From NCBI GenBank assembly GCA_964390465.1, contig CAYMIJ010000001.1, positions 62,001-126,000 on the forward strand: a stretch of DNA of 64,000 bases, read 5' to 3'. Positions 1-7,034 of the stretch are shown here, piece after piece. The DNA is from JADZAI01 sp964390465. GTDB lineage: Bacteria; Pseudomonadota; Alphaproteobacteria; Micropepsales; Micropepsaceae. The translations under genes and the position numbers were made by a program. Under the pieces are notes generated by a model, which had not been told where the DNA came from, made no database searches, and saw nothing but the letters and a program-made list of their open reading frames with translations. Numbering within the stretch: position 1 is the stretch's first letter; every line of letters starts with the position of its first letter.

Positions 1-1
1 G

Positions 2-658
2 GGCATCCATGAGTTTCAGGATATGGGCTATCTGCCCGAGGCCATGCGAAATTATCTGCTGCGGCTCGGCTGGAGCCATGGCGATGACGAGACCATCTCC
101 ACCGGACAGGCGATTGAATGGTTCAATCTGGAGAGCATCGGGCGCAGCCCAGCCCGGGTCGATTTCAAGAAACTGAACAATCTCAACGGTCACTATTTGC
201 GGCAGGCCGATGATGCGGCGCTGTGTGCTGAAGCCGAACGGCTGATGGTCCGTCAGGGTCATGCAGCCTTGAACGACGCACAGCGTTCACAGGTGAAGCA
301 GCTGATGCCGGTCTTGAAAGAGCGTGCGAAGACTATCGTTGAAATCGTTGAAAATATTGATTTTCTTAAGTCGTCACGCCCGCTTGTTCTGGATGAAAAG
401 GCAGCCAAGGCGCTTTCGCCCGATGCACGCGCTCGCCTTCAGGGCCTTGCTGCAAAACTGGCAGATACACCGTGGCAGCTGGCCGATCTGGAAGCAGCCG
501 TACGGGCCTTTGCTGAGGCCGAGGCCATCAAACTGGGCGATGTTGCGCAGCCTTTGCGGGCGGCCCTGACGGGCAAGACAGTGTCACCGCCAGTGTTCGA
601 CGTACTGGCCGTGCTGGGTCGGGACGAAGCACTGGCCCGCCTGAAGGACACAGCCTGA
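2..658 (+). CDS. gltX: Glutamate--tRNA ligase, C-terminal part (5' end outside window)
   Basis: This is the C-terminal part of glutamyl-tRNA synthetase, which charges tRNA(Glu) in the cytoplasm. The reading frame is open from base 2, so the gene begins before the window. The visible start GIHEFQDMGYLPEAMRNYL followed by LGWSHGDDE is the typical stretch just after the catalytic core of bacterial GltX. The rest is the alpha-helical anticodon-binding region, with the usual late segment on ERAKTIVEIVENIDFL. The HIGH and KMSKS-like catalytic motifs are not in the window. The gene ends 99 bases before gltA on the same strand. It is a confident family call, because the motif order is specific, although GluQ-like or duplicate GltX copies cannot be separated from this part alone. 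Confidence 0.93.
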   Translation, partial: GIHEFQDMGYLPEAMRNYLLRLGWSHGDDETISTGQAIEWFNLESIGRSPARVDFKKLNNLNGHYLRQADDAALCAEAERLMVRQGHAALNDAQRSQVKQLMPVLKERAKTIVEIVENIDFLKSSRPLVLDEKAAKALSPDARARLQGLAAKLADTPWQLADLEAAVRAFAEAEAIKLGDVAQPLRAALTGKTVSPPVFDVLAVLGRDEALARLKDTA

Positions 659-757
659 GGTCAGCTTTCAAGCGCCTGTCACAATGGCGCGTTAACCGTG
701 ACCTGCTTATATTGCGCCGCAACGTAAACGGCGATTCTCAAATCATCAGGTGCCGAC

Positions 758-2074
758 ATGGGCGATTTCAAAGATTCCAAAGCGACAGCCGGCGGCAATG
801 CCACCCTGTCCTATGAAGGCAAGTCATTCGATTTTCCGGTGATGAAGGGTTCGGTCGGACCCAACGTCATCGACATCCGTAAGCTCTACGGCGAGACGGG
901 CGCGTTCACCTACGATCCCGGTTTCACCTCAACCGCCTCGTGCGAGAGCTCGATCACCTATATCGACGGCGATGAAGGCGTCCTGCTCTATCGCGGCTAT
1001 CCTATCGACGCCCTGGCCGAACAGGGCGATTTCCTTGAGACCTGCTATCTGCTGATGCATGGCGAGCTGCCCAACGGCACGCAGATGAAGAAGTTTGATG
1101 ACTCCATCACGCGCCACACCATGGTGCATGAGCAGCTGACACAGTTCTTCCGTGGCTTCCGCCGTGATGCCCACCCGATGTCGATCATGGTTGGCGTCGT
1201 TGGCGCACTTTCGGCCTTCTACCATGACAGCCTGGACATCAATGACGCCCGCCAGCGCGAAATTTCCAGCCACCGCTTGATCGCCAAGATGCCGACCATC
1301 GCGGCCATGGCTTACAAATATTCGGTCGGCCAGCCTTTCGTCCATCCGCAGAACAATCTGGGCTATTCCGAAAACTTCCTGCGCATGTGCTTTGCGGTGC
1401 CCGCCGAGGAGTACAAGGTGAACCCGGTTCTGGCCCGTGCGCTCGACCGCATTTTCATCCTGCATGCCGACCACGAGCAGAACGCTTCAACCTCGACCGT
1501 CCGTCTGGCCGGTTCGTCGGGCGCCAATCCGTTTGCCTGTATCGCAGCTGGCATTGCCTGCCTGTGGGGTCCGGCTCATGGCGGCGCCAACGAAGCGGCA
1601 CTCCAGATGCTTCAGGAAATCGGCACCGTTGACCGGATTCCTGAGTTCATCGCCAAGGCGAAAGACAAGAACTCCGGCCAGCGCCTGATGGGCTTCGGCC
1701 ACCGCGTGTATAAAAACTACGATCCGCGCGCCAAGGTGATGCAGAAGACAGCGCATGAAGTGCTGAAAGAACTCGGCATCAAGGACGACCCGCTGCTGGA
1801 TGTCGCGGTCGAACTGGAGAAGGTCGCGCTGTCGGACCCCTATTTCATCGAGAAGAAGCTGTATCCGAATATCGACTTCTATTCAGGCATCACGTTGAAG
1901 GCGATGGGTTTCCCGACCTCGATGTTCACCGTGCTGTTTGCGCTGGCCCGCACTGTGGGCTGGATCGCGCAGTGGTCTGAAATGATTTCAGACCCGGCAC
2001 AGAAGATCGGCCGCCCGCGCCAGCTTTATACCGGTGCGCCCAAGCGCGACTATGTGCCGCTGAACAAGCGCTGA
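758..2074 (+). CDS. gltA: Citrate synthase
   Basis: Citrate synthase condenses acetyl-CoA and oxaloacetate to citrate, the entry step of the TCA cycle. The 438-residue product has the normal length of the hexameric type II bacterial enzyme. It carries the N-terminal extension with ESSITYIDGDEGVLLYRGYP, the histidine region ILHADHEQNASTSTVR, the GPAHGGANEA loop, and the active-site block MGFGHRVYKNYDPRA. It ends in the usual IGRPRQLYTG tail. The ATG at 758 sits at the natural start MGDFKDSK. The preceding 99-base gap may hold its promoter, but I see no convincing -35/-10 pair. Its stop codon abuts the stop of the convergent lpxB inside a perfect 14-base palindrome. Confidence 0.97.
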   Translation: MGDFKDSKATAGGNATLSYEGKSFDFPVMKGSVGPNVIDIRKLYGETGAFTYDPGFTSTASCESSITYIDGDEGVLLYRGYPIDALAEQGDFLETCYLLMHGELPNGTQMKKFDDSITRHTMVHEQLTQFFRGFRRDAHPMSIMVGVVGALSAFYHDSLDINDARQREISSHRLIAKMPTIAAMAYKYSVGQPFVHPQNNLGYSENFLRMCFAVPAEEYKVNPVLARALDRIFILHADHEQNASTSTVRLAGSSGANPFACIAAGIACLWGPAHGGANEAALQMLQEIGTVDRIPEFIAKAKDKNSGQRLMGFGHRVYKNYDPRAKVMQKTAHEVLKELGIKDDPLLDVAVELEKVALSDPYFIEKKLYPNIDFYSGITLKAMGFPTSMFTVLFALARTVGWIAQWSEMISDPAQKIGRPRQLYTGAPKRDYVPLNKR

Positions 2075-2081
2075 TCAGCGC
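2068..2081. other. Perfect palindrome over two convergent stop codons
   Basis: GCGCTGATCAGCGC is a perfect 14-base palindrome. The TGA of gltA (2072-2074) and the TGA of lpxB on the other strand (2075-2077) sit back to back at its centre. It has no loop and no T-run, so I do not call it a terminator. It shows that the two genes meet with zero spacing. Confidence 0.6.
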
Positions 2082-3238
2082 CCGATTTCGGCCAGAACAG
2101 CCTCAGCCGCCCGGCGGCTGGGGCTTTCTTCTTTCGACCCCAGTTTTTCAACCGCTTCCTTCAAGGCCGACTTCTGGGCAGCGATGGCATTTGCGTCGTT
2201 CAGCAGAGGAACGAGCGCGTCAGTCAGCGCCTTTGGTGTTGCTTCAGCCTGCACGAACTCCGGAATGGCGCGGCGGCCAATCACCAGATTGGCGACCGTG
2301 ATATGCGGCACTTTCACGAGCCGCTGCCAGATGGCCGCTGTCAGCCAGCCGACTTTGTAGGCAACCACCATCGGCACGCCCGCAATCGCAAGCTCTGTTG
2401 TCACAGTGCCTGATGCCGCCAGCGCCGCATCCGCTGCATCAAAAGCCGCAAACCTTTCTGCTTCCGTCGTCAAAACATCCACCGGCACCACGCAATCCTT
2501 CAGCGCGGCGCGCACAAGCGGCTCAACATTGGGAACGGTTGGCAGAACGACACGCAGGCCGGGGACTGAGCGCCTCGCGTCCGCGATCACCTGGCCGAAG
2601 ACTGGCAACAGGTGTGTCACCTCGACCTTGCGGCTGCCGGGCAACACACACAGCAACTTTGCATCAGCAGAAATGCCAAGCCGTTCGCGCAGTGCTGCGC
2701 CGCCTTTCATGCGGCTTGCCCGTTCCAATGCGGGATGGCCCACAAAGGTCGCGGGCATGTTGTAGGCTTTGTAGAAATCGGGCTCGAATGGCAGCAGGCA
2801 AAGCACGCGGTCGAGATAAGCAGGCATCGAAGCCGCCCGGCCCGGTCTGGATGCCCAGACCTGCGGCGATACATATTTGATGACCTTCATGTCTGGTGCG
2901 CGGGCCTTGATGCGCTTAGCCACACGGTGATTGAAGTCACCGCTATCGATCAGCACCACAGCATCAGGGCGTGTGCGCAGCGCCAGTCCTGCCACCTCAT
3001 CCATGCGGCGGAACAGGCCGCGCAACTTAGGCAGAACATCTGCGATGCCCATGACGGTGATGTCCGCGATATCAAACAGGCTGCTGAGACCTTCTGCCTG
3101 CATGGCCGGGCCACCGATACCGCTGAAGGTGACGCCGGGCGACAACACCTTGAGCTGCTGCATCAGCGCTCCGCCCAGCGCGTCACCGGAAGGTTCACCC
3201 GCCGAGAGCATGATGTGAAGCGGTTTGAAATCAGCCAT
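2075..3238 (-). CDS. lpxB: Lipid-A-disaccharide synthase
   Basis: LpxB joins UDP-2,3-diacylglucosamine and lipid X (2,3-diacylglucosamine 1-phosphate) to form the lipid A disaccharide at the inner membrane. The 387-residue product begins IMLSAGEPSGD, the conserved N-terminus of the family, followed by FSGIGGPAMQAEG and the YVSPQVWASRPGR block. The C-terminal half has LPGSRKVEV and the ALAASGTVTTELA motif typical of this GT-B glycosyltransferase. It overlaps the preceding lpxI by 8 bases, so translation is probably coupled. It is the last gene of the long rpsB-to-lpxB cluster and ends exactly at gltA. Confidence 0.97.
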   Translation of the reverse strand: MADFKPLHIMLSAGEPSGDALGGALMQQLKVLSPGVTFSGIGGPAMQAEGLSSLFDIADITVMGIADVLPKLRGLFRRMDEVAGLALRTRPDAVVLIDSGDFNHRVAKRIKARAPDMKVIKYVSPQVWASRPGRAASMPAYLDRVLCLLPFEPDFYKAYNMPATFVGHPALERASRMKGGAALRERLGISADAKLLCVLPGSRKVEVTHLLPVFGQVIADARRSVPGLRVVLPTVPNVEPLVRAALKDCVVPVDVLTTEAERFAAFDAADAALAASGTVTTELAIAGVPMVVAYKVGWLTAAIWQRLVKVPHITVANLVIGRRAIPEFVQAEATPKALTDALVPLLNDANAIAAQKSALKEAVEKLGSKEESPSRRAAEAVLAEIGR

Positions 3239-4058
3239 GATGCTTATCCGGCTTCAGGCCCATGATGAACAGACCTGCGGCATCGGCCGCTAACACGGTT
3301 TCATCACGCCGCACCAATATCGCGCCGCCGGCTTCGATTACAATGCCGCTCAATCTGGCACTGGCTGCGGCTTTGATGGTGTCTGGTCCAATCACGGGCA
3401 GGTCGACACGGCGGTCCTGATGTGGCTTTGCGAACTTGGCCAACACACCGCCCTGCCCCCCCGAAGCTGCCACGCGCGCCAGAAGTCCGTCGGTGTGATC
3501 GCGCCCTTCTGTGGCGATCACCGCTCCTCCACGCACCACCGCGCCTTGCCCACGATCTGTCGCGCCGACTTCCAAGGCGGTTACAACGGCCAGAGTGATG
3601 TCGCTGCTTTCTGCATCTGTAGGCTGGCGCTTCGTCAGAACCTCCTCGCCAACCAGCATATCGGGCCACACTTCCGCCGGGCCAACGACATGGATGCCGC
3701 GCTTTTCAAACAGACGCGAGATGCCGCGATGCAGGCGGTCGTCATGCTGCCAGCCAGAAAACAGAACAGACATGAGGCCGGTGAACCCGGCCCAATCCAG
3801 TTTCAGCGCGTGCAATGGCGGACGCATGACCTTGCCGATGAACAGGATGCGCGTGCAGCCTGCGCCTTTAAGTGCCTGAAGCGCCCGGCCAAGCTGGCCC
3901 AAGGCGACACTCGTGCCGGGGTGTGCATCCAGCTCCGGCGATGCGATGCCTGCAAGCCGGATCACATGATATGGGCGCGCTTCATCCCTGCATCGTTCGG
4001 CGAGATCCACCGGAAGCCTGCCAGCCCCGGCAATGATGCCGAGCCCTCCGTCAGTCAC
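3231..4058 (-). CDS. lpxI: UDP-2,3-diacylglucosamine pyrophosphatase LpxI
   Basis: LpxI hydrolyses UDP-2,3-diacylglucosamine to lipid X and UMP, the step that LpxH performs in Enterobacteria. The 275-residue product starts with LGIIAGAGRLPVDLAERCR, the typical LpxI N-terminal domain. The C-terminal DUF1009-type domain contains ATEGRDHTDGLL, LAKFAKPHQDRRVDLPVIGP and IVIEAGGAILVRRDE. The gene lies between lpxA (4-base overlap) and lpxB (8-base overlap), the normal place of lpxI in Alphaproteobacteria. No LpxH-like gene is seen in the window. Confidence 0.95.
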   Translation of the reverse strand: MTDGGLGIIAGAGRLPVDLAERCRDEARPYHVIRLAGIASPELDAHPGTSVALGQLGRALQALKGAGCTRILFIGKVMRPPLHALKLDWAGFTGLMSVLFSGWQHDDRLHRGISRLFEKRGIHVVGPAEVWPDMLVGEEVLTKRQPTDAESSDITLAVVTALEVGATDRGQGAVVRGGAVIATEGRDHTDGLLARVAASGGQGGVLAKFAKPHQDRRVDLPVIGPDTIKAAASARLSGIVIEAGGAILVRRDETVLAADAAGLFIMGLKPDKHHG

Positions 4059-4858
4059 GACGCGGCTGGTTCGCGATGCGGCATGCAGATCGCGCGATTA
4101 TTTCCGGCGCGGATGAACTCGACAATCTCCATGGCTTCAGGGCAGTTGGCGAACGTCTCAGCGACGTCATCCAGCCGTTCCTGAAAGGTGCCCTCTTCCG
4201 CAAACAGCAGCCGGTAGGCATTGCGGATGTCATGAATGGTTTCGCGCGATAGCCCGCGCCGCTTCATGCCAACAAGGTTCAACCCGCCAAGATGCGCACG
4301 ATTGCCCAGTGCCGAACCGAACGGAATGAGATCACCTTCCAGCCCGGCCATGCCGCCAAGCATGGCGTTGCGGCCTATGCGCGCAAACTGATGCACCGCC
4401 GCACCGCCGCCAATCCACGCAGAATTACCAATCGTGACATGGCCGCCAATCATCACATTGTTCGCCATGATGACGCCATCGCCCAGCAGACAGTCATGTG
4501 CGACATGCGCATGTGTCATGATGAAGCAGCCATCGCCAATGCGCGTTTCACCACGCGCGTCAGGCATGCCGCGATTGATGGTGACAAACTCACGGATAAT
4601 GTTGCGGGCGCCAATCACCAGCGACGTTTCCTCACCTTTATACCCCACGCTCTGCGGCGGGCCGCCAAGCACGGCAAAGGCATGAACCTTCGTATCAGTG
4701 CCAATCGTGGTATTGCGGGCGATCACGGCATGCGGGCCTATTTCCACGCCATCATGCAGAACGACATTCGGGCCAATGGTTGCGAATTGCGCAACAGTGA
4801 CGCGGTCACCCAGAACCGCCGAAGCATCAACGATGGCAGTGGGATGAATGTCAGCCAT
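4055..4858 (-). CDS. lpxA: Acyl-ACP--UDP-N-acetylglucosamine O-acyltransferase
   Basis: LpxA transfers a 3-hydroxyacyl chain from acyl carrier protein to the 3-OH of UDP-GlcNAc, the first step of lipid A synthesis. The product is a left-handed beta helix of hexapeptide repeats (IGPNVVLHDGVEIGPHAVI, IGTDTKVHAFAVLGG) with the catalytic histidine region FIMTHAHVAHDC. The C-terminal helical domain has GLNLVGMKRRGLSRETI. I chose the ATG at 4858 (MADIHPTAIVD) over one two codons upstream, because it matches the family start. It overlaps the fabZ stop by 8 bases. Confidence 0.96.
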   Translation of the reverse strand: MADIHPTAIVDASAVLGDRVTVAQFATIGPNVVLHDGVEIGPHAVIARNTTIGTDTKVHAFAVLGGPPQSVGYKGEETSLVIGARNIIREFVTINRGMPDARGETRIGDGCFIMTHAHVAHDCLLGDGVIMANNVMIGGHVTIGNSAWIGGGAAVHQFARIGRNAMLGGMAGLEGDLIPFGSALGNRAHLGGLNLVGMKRRGLSRETIHDIRNAYRLLFAEEGTFQERLDDVAETFANCPEAMEIVEFIRAGNNRAICMPHREPAAS

Positions 4859-5348
4859 CTGCATGCGTCGTGTCTGGACGGCCCGACCCGTCCATGATCA
4901 TCGCCCCGAATTCAGCTTCGGCGCACAGCTTGCCATCGACGCGCGCTTCACCTGTGAACTTCCACACCGGGCCGCGCTGGCGCACGACTTTGACCGGCAA
5001 ATGCACCGCGTCGCCCGGCACCACAGGCACCCGGAACCGGGCCTTGTCGATCGTCATGAAGTAAACAATCTTTTCGCCGCGCGTCATCTGTGTGGAATGC
5101 ACCACCAGTGCGCCAGCCGTCTGAGCCATGGCTTCGACCAGCAACACGCCCGGCATGACAGGCATATTGGGGAAGTGGCCCACGAACTGGGGTTCGTTCA
5201 TCGTCACGTTCTTGATGCCTGTCGCGCTTTCACCCGGCACGATGTCGATCACCCTGTCGATCAGGAGAAAGGGGGGGCGGTGAGGCAGCAATTCCATGAT
5301 GCGCCGGATGTCAAGCACATCAGAGGACGGGTTCGCATCGTTACTCAT
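4851..5348 (-). CDS. fabZ: 3-hydroxyacyl-ACP dehydratase FabZ
   Basis: FabZ dehydrates (3R)-hydroxyacyl-ACP in fatty acid synthesis and competes with LpxA and LpxD for hydroxyacyl-ACP, which explains its place in the lipid A cluster. The 165-residue hot-dog fold protein shows LLPHRPPFLLIDRV, the catalytic histidine in VGHFPNMPVMPGVLLVEAMAQ, and the glutamate in the same helix. The start overlaps the lpxD stop by 8 bases and the stop overlaps the lpxA start. Confidence 0.96.
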   Translation of the reverse strand: MSNDANPSSDVLDIRRIMELLPHRPPFLLIDRVIDIVPGESATGIKNVTMNEPQFVGHFPNMPVMPGVLLVEAMAQTAGALVVHSTQMTRGEKIVYFMTIDKARFRVPVVPGDAVHLPVKVVRQRGPVWKFTGEARVDGKLCAEAEFGAMIMDGSGRPDTTHADG

Positions 5349-6372
5349 GGCTACGTTTTGTCCCTTTCACCAAACGCCGGACCGCAGCAACTTCACGCCG
5401 CCACACAGCAATTGGCCGTGCTGGAGCGCCGCCATAGTCCTGCCCGCCATCCAGATCGCGAGTGACCCCTGAACCGGCAGCTAAGCGGGCGCCGTGACCA
5501 ATGGTGACATGGTCAGCAATACCCACCTGGCCGCCCATGATGACGCCATCACCAATAGTCACGGACCCAGAAAATCCGACCTGACCTGCCAGAATGGCAT
5601 AACGCCCAATGCGGCAGTTGTGCGCCACATGAACAAGATTGTCGAGTTTTGCACCCTCGCCGATCACCGTGTCGCCCAAGGCCCCGCGATCAATGCAGCA
5701 GTTCGCACCGATTTCCACATCGTCCTGAATGATGACCCGCCCAAGCTGAGGAATCTTGATAAGCGCTGCAGCCGCCGGGACAAAACCAAAGCCATCATTG
5801 CCAATCCGCGATCCTGCCTGAATGGCCACACGGTCACCGATCAGCGCACAGGCAATAGTGACGCCCGGCCCGATATGGCAGTTTCGTCCGATGCATACGC
5901 CCCGGCCGATCACTGCATTGGCGCTGATCACGGTGCCAGCACCAATATGTGTGCCTGGACCGATGACCGCACCCACGCTTACACGCACGCCATCATCCAG
6001 GCGGGCTGTGGGGTCAATGCGTGTTTCTGAAACTGGCCACATGGCTGTCGCCGCATCAGGATAGAAAAGCGCCGTCGCTCTGGCGAACGCCGCCTGCGGC
6101 TGATCACTCAACAGAAGTGCCATACCCTGCGGCGTCGCGCCTGCCAACGCATTCGATACGATGCAAATAGCTGCTGGACATTCCGCCAAACGGGCGGCGT
6201 GCTGGGGGCCAAGGGCATAGCACAGCTCGCCCGCCGCCAGAGCCGTGATGTCACAGACATCACTGACAGGAAGTGCGGGATCAGCGCCCGTCGCCAATCC
6301 CGCGCCTAAAACCTGAGCCAGATGGCCAAGGGGAAATGGCCCCCGATTATCGTAGAATCGTGGATCCGCCAT
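5341..6372 (-). CDS. lpxD: UDP-3-O-(3-hydroxyacyl)glucosamine N-acyltransferase
   Basis: LpxD adds the second 3-hydroxyacyl chain, at the 2-amino group, in lipid A synthesis. The 343-residue product has the N-terminal uridine-binding domain (residues about 1-105) followed by many hexapeptide repeats forming a beta helix (IGPGTHIGAGTVISANAVI and similar). It includes the catalytic region LDNLVHVAHNCRIG, the GFGFVP loop and the GQVGFSG segment. It ends with a short positively charged helix. It lies directly after the ompH/skp gene with an 18-base gap, as in other proteobacterial lpx clusters. Confidence 0.96.
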   Translation of the reverse strand: MADPRFYDNRGPFPLGHLAQVLGAGLATGADPALPVSDVCDITALAAGELCYALGPQHAARLAECPAAICIVSNALAGATPQGMALLLSDQPQAAFARATALFYPDAATAMWPVSETRIDPTARLDDGVRVSVGAVIGPGTHIGAGTVISANAVIGRGVCIGRNCHIGPGVTIACALIGDRVAIQAGSRIGNDGFGFVPAAAALIKIPQLGRVIIQDDVEIGANCCIDRGALGDTVIGEGAKLDNLVHVAHNCRIGRYAILAGQVGFSGSVTIGDGVIMGGQVGIADHVTIGHGARLAAGSGVTRDLDGGQDYGGAPARPIAVWRREVAAVRRLVKGTKRSHE

Positions 6373-6389
6373 TTCCCGGCAACGACAGT

Positions 6390-7022
6390 TTACTGACCGG
6401 CGGCGGGTGCCGCAGGCACATTCGGATCGGGGGCAACCGGCGTGACCTTGATTGCAGGAAGAACCTGATCAAGGCGCTGGATCACAGAAGCGGTGATGTC
6501 GATGTCATTCGGGCCGATGATAACAGCAGCCCGCTCCAGCAGGATCGAGCCCTTCCGTTCCTGGAATACCGCATTGAGAATTGGGCCGAGCGCCTTATCC
6601 AGCTCGCGCTGGGCATTGCCGATTCCGTTCTGGATGGCGGCCTGCTCGTCCTGCATCTTCTTGCGCAGCGCTTCGTCGCGGTCACGCAGTTCCTTTTCCT
6701 TCTTGGCAGCCGCTTCAGGCGACAGCACACCCGCCTGCTCCTGAAGGGCCTGCGCATCAGCACGTAGCTTCTTTTCCTCGTCTCCGAACTTCGCCTCCAG
6801 CGACGCTTTGAACTCGTCAATCTGGCGGATCAGATCCTTGCCGACGAGCGAGCTGCGCAGGACTGCCGCGCGATCAACGGTCAGGATCATCTGTGAGCCG
6901 GGTACAGTTGGGGCCGCAGCAGGCTGCTGTGCGGGCGTCTGCGTGCCGGCGAACAGAATGGCCGCGACGAGCGCCACCACACCAACAGCCGAGCCGACGC
7001 TGATCAATGTCTGATTTTTCAT
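6390..7022 (-). CDS. OmpH/Skp-family periplasmic chaperone
   Basis: This is a 210-residue Skp/OmpH-like protein, a periplasmic chaperone that keeps outer-membrane proteins soluble on the way to BamA. The N-terminus has a hydrophobic segment (about residues 7-27, VGSAVGVVALVAAILFAG) that may be a signal peptide or an anchor. The middle is a long charged coiled coil (about residues 65-145, rich in E, K, R and Q: EKKLRADAQALQEQAGVL, AAKKEKELRDRDEALRKK). The C-terminal tail is rich in Ala and Pro. The assignment rests on this architecture and on the position between bamA and lpxD. The sequence itself is poorly conserved in this family. Confidence 0.85.
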   Translation of the reverse strand: MKNQTLISVGSAVGVVALVAAILFAGTQTPAQQPAAAPTVPGSQMILTVDRAAVLRSSLVGKDLIRQIDEFKASLEAKFGDEEKKLRADAQALQEQAGVLSPEAAAKKEKELRDRDEALRKKMQDEQAAIQNGIGNAQRELDKALGPILNAVFQERKGSILLERAAVIIGPNDIDITASVIQRLDQVLPAIKVTPVAPDPNVPAAPAAGQ

Positions 7023-7034
7023 GCTTTCTGGTCC

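Noticed and set aside
671..690. Small hairpin after gltX (GCGCC and GGCGC)
   Set aside because: The stem has only five pairs and no T-run follows, so I do not call it a terminator.
3420..4184. Open frame (254 codons) on the plus strand over lpxI
   Set aside because: Antisense shadow of lpxI and the lpxA end.
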